Shown here one piece after another: positions 45,620 to 51,999 of a stretch of 64,000 bases of DNA. How positions within the stretch are numbered: position 1 is the stretch's first letter; each line of letters starts with the position of its first letter. Made by a program: the position numbers and the translations under genes. The stretch is from UBA3206 sp964548855 (GTDB lineage Bacteria > Bacillota_I > Bacilli_A > Acholeplasmatales > Anaeroplasmataceae). The stretch lies in the NCBI GenBank assembly GCA_964548855.1, contig CAZJSR010000001.1, positions 76,470 through 140,469 of the forward strand, read 5' to 3'. Below the pieces are notes generated by a model that made no database searches, had not been told where the DNA came from, and saw nothing but the letters and a program-made list of their open reading frames with translations.

Positions 45620-46552
45620 TTATTCTTCTTTTTCTTCTTTAGATTCTTCTTGTTTTTTTGCTTCCTCTAAAGCTTCTTTTCTTAATTGCTCTAATAATTC
45701 TTGTTTCATCTTTTCTTTTTCAGCTTCAAGTTCAAGACGTAATTGTTCCTTTTCTTCTGAAGCGCTAACGGCCATCTTTTGAGTCTTAATTGCCATAATA
45801 TTTTTAATAACCATAAACATCTCAAATAATAAGAATAAAATAGTTGGTAAAATAATTACTACAATAAATCCTTTGCTAGGATCACTAATCCATCTGATGA
45901 AGCTTCCTGCATTAGTCCATTTACCAATATATTTAGCTCTAATAGAATCTAGGCTAACATTTTGTGCATGTCTTTCATTAACTAATTGTCCAGTTTCTCC
46001 TTCATAAACTCCATATTCATAAGGAGTACCAAAATAACTATCTCCTTGTGTTATATATGAAGAAACCTCACCACTTGGTGTGTAAATAATTTCTACAATT
46101 CTATGGGTATTTAAGAAACCATTAGAATATTCAACACCTGCAGGTGGTTCTGAAATAGTATCCCAGAATGTAATAATATCTCCTACTTTAAGTTTTTTCT
46201 TTTCTTTATTATTTAAAGTAGAGACCCAAATCACATCTTTATTTGTAAAAGAATCCTTCTTAAACACAGCTCTAGATTCATCTACAACATTAAGTCCATT
46301 AGGATCAGGCTTCATCGAATTAGATGCGACTGTTTCATAACCTAGTCCAAATATATTTTTAACTTTATCAGGTTCAGAACCAGTTATTTGTGTAATTGAA
46401 AATATTAATAACATAAATATGAATATATAAAATATAGTATTAAGAGTAATAGATACTATTTTTAATGTCTTTTGTTTTTTTGTTGTTTGTGTTTTGTTAG
46501 TTGATTCTTCTAAATCATTAACACAATTATCAACATTTTGATTGTCTTCCAT
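45620..46552 (-). CDS. SipW-type signal peptidase I, copy 2
   Basis: A 310-residue SipW-type peptidase: membrane helix at about 31-55, catalytic Ser in ASNSMKP (S79), catalytic His in NTHRIVEI (H150), TQGDSY in place of the GDN box, a C-terminal helix (about 226-249) and a long Glu/Lys coiled-coil tail (about 255-310). It is longer than copy 1 because of inserts around the active site. It is the first gene of the peptidase-ATPase-coiled-coil-peptidase operon, with 24 bases to the next gene. Confidence 0.9.
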   Translation of the reverse strand: MEDNQNVDNCVNDLEESTNKTQTTKKQKTLKIVSITLNTIFYIFIFMLLIFSITQITGSEPDKVKNIFGLGYETVASNSMKPDPNGLNVVDESRAVFKKDSFTNKDVIWVSTLNNKEKKKLKVGDIITFWDTISEPPAGVEYSNGFLNTHRIVEIIYTPSGEVSSYITQGDSYFGTPYEYGVYEGETGQLVNERHAQNVSLDSIRAKYIGKWTNAGSFIRWISDPSKGFIVVIILPTILFLLFEMFMVIKNIMAIKTQKMAVSASEEKEQLRLELEAEKEKMKQELLEQLRKEALEEAKKQEESKEEKEE

Positions 46553-46579
46553 AAAATCACTCCTGACACTTCACAGTTT

Positions 46580-46590
46580 ATTATATTTTA
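46580..46590 (-). promoter_or_regulatory. Promoter of the SipW/AAA+ operon
   Basis: TGATAAAAT (extended -10, hexamer 46585-46590) and an overlapping TATAAT (46580-46585) about 30 bases before the peptidase start. There is no good -35 box. Confidence 0.45.
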
Positions 46591-46685
46591 TCACATTTAT
46601 CAAAAAAAAGAAAATATATTTTATACTATCATAGTAATTCTTATTATTAAAATAATAAAAGTAAAAAAAAAAAGAATAAAACGAC

Positions 46686-46718
46686 AAAAAAAACGTTAGA
46701 AATTAATCTAACGTTTTA
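46686..46718 (-). terminator. Terminator after the third TasA-like gene
   Basis: AAAACGTTAGA and TCTAACGTTTT arms around TTAATT, with eight U in the RNA. It separates the exported-protein genes from the peptidase/AAA+ operon. Confidence 0.88.
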
Positions 46719-46733
46719 ATACTATAATATTAA

Positions 46734-47744
46734 TTATTCAGCAGAAGTACGTTCAGTTGTAGTAAATCCTAACTTAATATCAATAGCTTGACCCATGATT
46801 GCGTCCATACAGTCAGCGTCAAATCCTTCTAACCAGAATCTGAATGTTAACTTAGTAACGTAGTTTGCATTAGCGCATGTATAGATAGGGCTAGTATATG
46901 CTGCAAATCCATCAACTAAAGTTGGATTTTCAGGTGCAGTTGTACTAGCAAATGTATCCGCATTAAGAGATGTTAAATAAGCATTTGCGGCATTTGTTAA
47001 AGCTAATGATTGTCCGAAATTATATGAAGAGTTATCAGCATCTGAAGCTTGAATTTCAGTTTTTGCAGCTGCTCCATCAATTGTATTTTCAGTAAATCCA
47101 AACATAGGAGTAATTCTCTTAGCTGTACCAAATGGAACAGATGATACATTATTTTCTTTAGCCATTGATGCTACAAGACTTCTTTCCTTAGGTTCACTAT
47201 ATACATCTACTACTGATCTTAATGCATTAACTGCAGATAATTTAATAGATGTACCAGCACTAAAGTTTCCATTATCACAATTAAATGAACTTAATAATGT
47301 ATAAGATTCAACAGTATCATCTTGTGTTGTAACAGTGTTTGCTGATGCGATATCAAAATATACATTTGTATCTACTCCACTAGTTAGAGCATATAAATCA
47401 AATTCAAGAATCATTCCAGCTGATGCTGCTTCTAATCCACTTTCAGTCATCTTTTGGAAATCTCCAATTGCTGTAGCTGTTCCAGTTTCTTTTGTGTAAT
47501 TATAAGTTACAGGTTGTAATTTGAAATCTGGAGCCACAGTTACATCTACAGTTGAATTATAATTAACACCGTCTGTAGATAATAAGATTCCGTCTGATCC
47601 ACCTTGAACATTAACTGTTAAATTTGCAGTTGCAGTTGAGTTCATTGTGAACCATGCGAATGTTGTAGTACCTAATGCTACGACTGCGAATGCCATAGAT
47701 GCGATACTCATTACTAATTTTCTAGAAATTTTTTTCATATTCAT
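46734..47744 (-). CDS. TasA/camelysin-like exported protein, copy 3
   Basis: A 336-residue exported protein with a SipW-dependent-type signal peptide (about 1-32, ending in the GTTTFAWFTMNST motif) and then a beta-sandwich-like mature domain rich in Ala, Thr and Ser. Near residue 304 is WLEGFDADCMD, a motif shared with the two neighbouring paralogues. TasA-type proteins polymerise into fibres of the biofilm matrix. The ATG at 47742-47744 has a GAAGGAG site. It has its own consensus-like promoter without a riboswitch. Confidence 0.85.
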   Translation of the reverse strand: MNMKKISRKLVMSIASMAFAVVALGTTTFAWFTMNSTATANLTVNVQGGSDGILLSTDGVNYNSTVDVTVAPDFKLQPVTYNYTKETGTATAIGDFQKMTESGLEAASAGMILEFDLYALTSGVDTNVYFDIASANTVTTQDDTVESYTLLSSFNCDNGNFSAGTSIKLSAVNALRSVVDVYSEPKERSLVASMAKENNVSSVPFGTAKRITPMFGFTENTIDGAAAKTEIQASDADNSSYNFGQSLALTNAANAYLTSLNADTFASTTAPENPTLVDGFAAYTSPIYTCANANYVTKLTFRFWLEGFDADCMDAIMGQAIDIKLGFTTTERTSAE

Positions 47745-47823
47745 TTTTTCTCCTTCTTTATTATTTTTTTGTTTCCTTTTGTAATTAATTTTTTTGTGAC
47801 TATACACTAGCCACTATATAACA

Positions 47824-47852
47824 ATTATACCACTGCACTGGTAATTGTTCAA
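47824..47852 (-). promoter_or_regulatory. Promoter of TasA-like copy 3
   Basis: TTGAAC (47847-47852), 17 bases, TATAAT (47824-47829) with an extended TGG, just after the stop of the upstream gene. The 80-base leader contains no c-di-GMP aptamer. Confidence 0.75.
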
Positions 47853-47854
47853 CA

Positions 47855-49240
47855 TTAATTTTCCCAAATTGTGACAAAAATCCAACTTGGAGCTTCATTT
47901 CTATCTAATAAAGCCGTTTGATCAAAATCATAAGGTACAACACTTCCATCTTCAAGAAGTTGTCCCCAACATTTAAATTTATGCGCTACACTTGAATAAA
48001 TATCCTTTACAGGACCTTTTTCAGAAATCTTTTCACCTTGTATTTGATGAACAGTTCTTTCAGATACTGTCTCACCAGTTTCAGGATGTGTAACTCTATA
48101 GGTTAATTCAATCGGTTCTTCTTGTATTTCAAAACCAGTAAACGCAAATTTAACTTGAATACTTTGATCCCAAATAGAATCGATACAATCTGCATCCCAT
48201 CCTTCAATCCATATATTCATATTAATTTTAGCCTTTCCAGTTTGTCCATAATCATTAGATTCATCGAGCCTAACAACTGTCGCACCTTCCACGGTATCAA
48301 ATGCTTTAAATGTATTTGGTACATCTTCAAAACTAATCTCTTCAATATATTGACCAGTTTCAAATCCTCTAACATTGTTATAATATGTAAATGCTGCATT
48401 CTTCTTCGCGTCATATTTAGCACCTGAGGCACCGACATAATAATTTTCATTGAAATCAGTTGCGTACGAACCAATTCCTTCATTTATTTCATAAATACGA
48501 TAATTTTCTTCAACAACCTCGCCACTCGTTGCTCTAACTGAAAATCTCGCAGCGTTTGAAGCAAGAGTTCTAAATTCAAACTCAGGTTGATTATTTAATG
48601 ACTTTTCATATTTAAATATTTCTCCAGTTTGTGGATTATATGTTGAAAATGAACCAGATAAATTATTAGGAAACGAAATAGTTTCCTCATCTTTTACAAC
48701 TATTTCTGTTTTAGGAACGACATAATCATCATAATATTTTTCACTATTTGAAAAATATACAGTTCTAGCTGAATTATCATCACCCTTAAAATAAATATCT
48801 AAATTTACATATTCTCCAGTATCAATACCCTTACTACGTCCATATAAGTCTTTAAAAGTATTACCATTATTAGATGTAAGAGGTTCTAAAACAATTATTC
48901 TTTCAAAATCTTCCTTATAATTTCCTACAGGTAGATATTCTAAACTTCCTTTAGAATTTGTTTTTGTATAATATATCTCACCGTCTATATATCCAACAGA
49001 ATAACCATAAACCTTCGCAAGTATCGCAACCTTTAAATCCTCTTCAGTAAGATTACTCTTAAAATTCTTACCATCTACAGATATCTTAATACCATTTTCA
49101 GCATTAGCTTTTAATTCTAAATCATCAAACCATGCATTTGTGTTTAGCTTAAACCATGCGAATGTCGCAGTACCCGCAACCACAACTAACAATAGTAGTG
49201 AAAATAAACTAATATAAAGTTTTTTAGACAAATTGATCAC
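47855..49240 (-). CDS. TasA/camelysin-like exported protein, copy 2, with C-terminal InlB-like module
   Basis: A 461-residue exported protein. The signal peptide (about 1-30) carries the GTATFAWFKLNT motif of SipW substrates. The mature part is a beta-rich domain that ends with WIEGWDADCID (near 344), the family motif, then about 85 residues like an InlB/Flg_new repeat (YRVTHPETGETVSERTV, HKFKCWGQL). It starts at a GTG (49238-49240) with a GGAG site ten bases upstream. Its leader holds a c-di-GMP-I riboswitch and terminator, so expression should depend on the second messenger. Confidence 0.85.
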   Translation of the reverse strand: MINLSKKLYISLFSLLLLVVVAGTATFAWFKLNTNAWFDDLELKANAENGIKISVDGKNFKSNLTEEDLKVAILAKVYGYSVGYIDGEIYYTKTNSKGSLEYLPVGNYKEDFERIIVLEPLTSNNGNTFKDLYGRSKGIDTGEYVNLDIYFKGDDNSARTVYFSNSEKYYDDYVVPKTEIVVKDEETISFPNNLSGSFSTYNPQTGEIFKYEKSLNNQPEFEFRTLASNAARFSVRATSGEVVEENYRIYEINEGIGSYATDFNENYYVGASGAKYDAKKNAAFTYYNNVRGFETGQYIEEISFEDVPNTFKAFDTVEGATVVRLDESNDYGQTGKAKINMNIWIEGWDADCIDSIWDQSIQVKFAFTGFEIQEEPIELTYRVTHPETGETVSERTVHQIQGEKISEKGPVKDIYSSVAHKFKCWGQLLEDGSVVPYDFDQTALLDRNEAPSWIFVTIWEN

Positions 49241-49269
49241 TTGTTATCAACTCCTTTATTAGCTTAGTA

Positions 49270-49312
49270 AAAATAAAAGTTGTCACTTTTATTTTCATAA
49301 ACAATGACAACT
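49270..49312 (-). terminator. Riboswitch-controlled terminator upstream of TasA-like copy 2
   Basis: AGTTGTCA and TGACAACT arms, followed in the RNA by UUUAUUUUU. The 5' arm follows directly on the aptamer's GCCA element, so ligand-dependent closure of the aptamer can compete with it. Confidence 0.85.
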
Positions 49313-49374
49313 GGCTATCCATTCGGACCCTATAGCTTTGCGTCGCTAAATTACTTTAGTTTTGCCGAGTATTA
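49304..49374 (-). promoter_or_regulatory. c-di-GMP-I (GEMM-I) riboswitch upstream of TasA-like copy 2
   Basis: The minus-strand RNA has the GEMM-I core: GGCAAAAC, a CUAAA-GUAA-UUUAG hairpin with a GNRA tetraloop, GACGCAAAGCUA, GGGUCC-GAAU-GGAUAGCCA. The ligand-contacting base before CAAA is G, the c-di-GMP type rather than the A of the cGAMP variant. A terminator overlaps its 3' side. Confidence 0.9.
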
Positions 49375-49385
49375 AATACACACGT

Positions 49386-49413
49386 ATTTTACCATATTAC
49401 CAAAAGTTGTCAA
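49386..49413 (-). promoter_or_regulatory. Promoter of riboswitch 1 and TasA-like copy 2
   Basis: TTGACA (49408-49413), 16 bases, TAAAAT (49386-49391) with an extended TGG. Confidence 0.75.
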
Positions 49414-49419
49414 TATTTT

Positions 49420-50178
49420 TTAAATAACTTTTTCTTCGTATGCATTAAATGACATACCTATTTTGATTGAACCACCAACAATCGAATTTTCTCCATCATC
49501 AGTACAATCAGGGTCTTCACCCTCTAACCACATTATGATAGAATATTTCTTCACATCTCCAGGTTTAAATTCCTTAAATGTTTGAGAATATATTTCATTT
49601 TCATCAAAATATTTCACAAGACCTTTTTCATTATACTCTTTTTCTCTTGTATAATGTGCACTTTCTTCTTGTTCTTTTGTTTCATACTTTTTATAAACTA
49701 CACCTTCAGTATCTTCATCTTCAAATACCCAAAATCTTACGGCATTATCTACATTTCTAGATACTGAAGTTATCTTTAAGACTGCATCAATGTTACATAT
49801 TTCAGTACCTTCATTTTTCAAAAAGAAAGTATATCCAATATAATCACCAGCTTTAGACTCATATCTTCCACCGCCGTTATTAATTACTAATTTTTGATTA
49901 ATATTATGCATATCTATCGGATTTGCTTCTGAAAGTAAATTTCCAGATAATACTTGTTTACCACCATTTGGATCATCTATATCTTCATAAAGACTTATAC
50001 CTATTCCTTTTAAATCATCTGGAACACTTATAGTAAACCCACCTGTACTAGTACCATAAAATGATATTACACCAATCGTTACAGAAAGAAGTAGGAAAAT
50101 AGAGATTAAAATTATTAAAACTTTTTTCTTTCTAAATATAGAAACAGATTTAGAATTTAAAACATTCTTTTTACTCAA
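49420..50178 (-). CDS. TasA/camelysin-like exported protein, copy 1
   Basis: A 252-residue exported protein with a Lys/Arg-rich N-terminus, one hydrophobic segment (about 19-41) and a mature beta-rich domain that includes LVINNGG and DYIGYTFFLKNEG, a camelysin-like look. It ends with WLEGEDPDCTDD (near 216), the motif shared with copies 2 and 3. The signal lacks the FAWF motif of the other two. The TTG start at 50176-50178 is supported by a strong AGGAGG site. It lies directly behind riboswitch 2. Confidence 0.8.
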   Translation of the reverse strand: MSKKNVLNSKSVSIFRKKKVLIILISIFLLLSVTIGVISFYGTSTGGFTISVPDDLKGIGISLYEDIDDPNGGKQVLSGNLLSEANPIDMHNINQKLVINNGGGRYESKAGDYIGYTFFLKNEGTEICNIDAVLKITSVSRNVDNAVRFWVFEDEDTEGVVYKKYETKEQEESAHYTREKEYNEKGLVKYFDENEIYSQTFKEFKPGDVKKYSIIMWLEGEDPDCTDDGENSIVGGSIKIGMSFNAYEEKVI

Positions 50179-50197
50179 TTGTTTTCCTCCTTCCTAT

Positions 50198-50229
50198 AAA
50201 AAAAGTTGCCATACTATCCTACGGCAACT
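50198..50229 (-). terminator. Riboswitch-controlled terminator upstream of TasA-like copy 1
   Basis: AGTTGCC and GGCAACT arms followed by seven U in the RNA. The 5' arm abuts the aptamer's GCCA element. Confidence 0.9.
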
Positions 50230-50290
50230 GGCTGTCCTTTTTGGACCCTTTAGCTTTGCGTCACTAAATTACTCTAGTTTTGCTATCTCA
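50222..50290 (-). promoter_or_regulatory. c-di-GMP-I (GEMM-I) riboswitch upstream of TasA-like copy 1
   Basis: The core elements are in order: UAGCAAAAC, a CUAGA-GUAA-UUUAG hairpin with a GNRA loop, GACGCAAAGCUA, GGGUCC-AAAA-AGGACAGCCA. The specificity position is G, which favours c-di-GMP. It closely resembles the riboswitch 0.9 kb downstream, suggesting duplication together with the gene it controls. Confidence 0.92.
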
Positions 50291-50291
50291 T

Positions 50292-50320
50292 ATTATAGTT
50301 TATTTTTATTTACTAGTCAA
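50292..50320 (-). promoter_or_regulatory. Promoter of riboswitch 2 and TasA-like copy 1
   Basis: TTGACT (50315-50320), 17 bases, TATAAT (50292-50297) on the minus strand. Confidence 0.8.
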
Positions 50321-50325
50321 CGAAA

Positions 50326-51999
50326 TTATTCTTCTACATTACTTTTTACATCATCAGATTCTTCATCTTCTGAATCATCTTCTTCTGATTCTTCCATTGA
50401 TACATATTCATCATTAGCTTCAACATTGACTTCTTCTTTTTTATTTTCTTCATCAGTTTGTGAAGGTTCTTCTACTTTTGTATCAGATAAAATAGTATTA
50501 TCCTCATCTTTTGTATCTTCTACACTATTAGTATCATCTACATTGCTATTATCATCTGTTTTTTCTTGCGCTAATTCTCCTTTATTATCCTCAGTGTTAT
50601 TATTTTCCCACTCACGATATCTAACGAAATCTAATACTTCACTATCTGGCATAGGTTTTGAATATAAATATCCTTGACCATATACAATATCTTGTTTTTT
50701 AATATATTCAACATTATCAGGTGTTTCAATACCTTCCGCAACAACTAAACGTTTTGCGATAGCCGCACTTTCAGTTAACATCTTAACAAACTTTTCTCTA
50801 ATTTCATCATTTGAATTTACATCAGTTAAGAATGTTCTATTAAGTTTAATCATATCAATTGGTTCTTTTTGAATACGAGTTAAAGTTGAATAGTCAAGTT
50901 CGAATCCATCTACTGCTGTCATAAATCCAAAATCTCTTAATTTCATTAAGTTTTGCTTAACATTATCTAATTTCTCAAACATTGCGTATCCACCAATTTC
51001 AAGAATGATATTTTTAGGATTAACACCTGATTTTTTCGCAACTAATATCAAGTCGTCAGCTAAGGATTCATAAGTTAATTGTTTTGTTGATAAGTTAAGT
51101 GAAATATGACATTCACCATTAGGTGTTAACTTTTGAACTTCTGGTAACATCTTAGTTAAAAGTTCAAGTCCCCATTTACCAACCCAATATATATCACCAG
51201 ATTTATCCATTATATCAATGAATTCTTTTGGAGGTAATACACCTCTTTCAGGATGATTCCAACGCATTAAAGCCTCAAAACCATATAATTCATTTCTATT
51301 TAAATCCATTATTGGTTGATAATATAAACAGAATTCCTTGTTAAGAATAGCTTGTTTAACTTCCTTAAAGAATTTAAAGTTATTAGTTTCTTCTTTTGTT
51401 AATGTATTATAGAATACAGTATATTTAGCTCCACCTTCACGTTTTGATATATATGTAGCTAATTCTAAATTTCTAATTAAGTCATTTAATGTTTTACCAC
51501 AAGAAGGATATAAACATACACCTGCGCTTGCTGTTAAAACAATTGATTCATTAGTTGATACAAATAACTTTTGTTTTACATCAGATAATAATGATTCTGT
51601 GATCTTACATGCATTTTCATATGTAAGATTTTCTTTAATAAATATTAAGAATTCATCATTATTATATTTTGATATTACAGTACGATAAGGTAATCTTTTA
51701 CTAAAACGTTGAGATATTTCTTGTAAAAATTCATCACATTGTTCCTTACCAAAAATTTCATTTAAACTAGTAAAATTATCGATATCAATATAAATTAAAG
51801 TGAAATCTCCAAAGCGTCCGACTTTTTTTATATAAGATGAAATTGATTTATTCATTTCATTCTTAGATAATGTCTTATCATTTAAAATATCATTTTCTTC
51901 TTTGAATCTTTTAACATTATATTTAATTAAGAAGAATGTTAGCACCGATAGCGCTATTATTCCAAATACAACTAATATCATAACGACTATTGCGCTCAT
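50326..51999 (-). CDS. Membrane protein with degenerate GGDEF and degenerate EAL domains
   Basis: A 557-residue protein with one N-terminal helix (about 4-26), a GGDEF-fold domain whose active site reads YNNDEF (near 115), an EAL-fold domain and a highly acidic tail (about 470-557). The EAL domain keeps GFEALMRW (near 241), but the catalytic metal loop is DGFELDYS instead of DDFGTGYS (near 365) and the Glu motif is LEIGG instead of VEVTE. Neither domain should be catalytic, so it is more likely a c-di-GMP or GTP sensor. Its start overlaps the upstream gene (TAATG), coupling it to the active phosphodiesterase. Confidence 0.88.
   Translation of the reverse strand: MSAIVVMILVVFGIIALSVLTFFLIKYNVKRFKEENDILNDKTLSKNEMNKSISSYIKKVGRFGDFTLIYIDIDNFTSLNEIFGKEQCDEFLQEISQRFSKRLPYRTVISKYNNDEFLIFIKENLTYENACKITESLLSDVKQKLFVSTNESIVLTASAGVCLYPSCGKTLNDLIRNLELATYISKREGGAKYTVFYNTLTKEETNNFKFFKEVKQAILNKEFCLYYQPIMDLNRNELYGFEALMRWNHPERGVLPPKEFIDIMDKSGDIYWVGKWGLELLTKMLPEVQKLTPNGECHISLNLSTKQLTYESLADDLILVAKKSGVNPKNIILEIGGYAMFEKLDNVKQNLMKLRDFGFMTAVDGFELDYSTLTRIQKEPIDMIKLNRTFLTDVNSNDEIREKFVKMLTESAAIAKRLVVAEGIETPDNVEYIKKQDIVYGQGYLYSKPMPDSEVLDFVRYREWENNNTEDNKGELAQEKTDDNSNVDDTNSVEDTKDEDNTILSDTKVEEPSQTDEENKKEEVNVEANDEYVSMEESEEDDSEDEESDDVKSNVEE

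Noticed and set aside
47745..47854. A third c-di-GMP riboswitch before TasA-like copy 3
   Set aside because: The leader lacks the GACGCAAAGC core and any terminator; only a plain promoter is visible.
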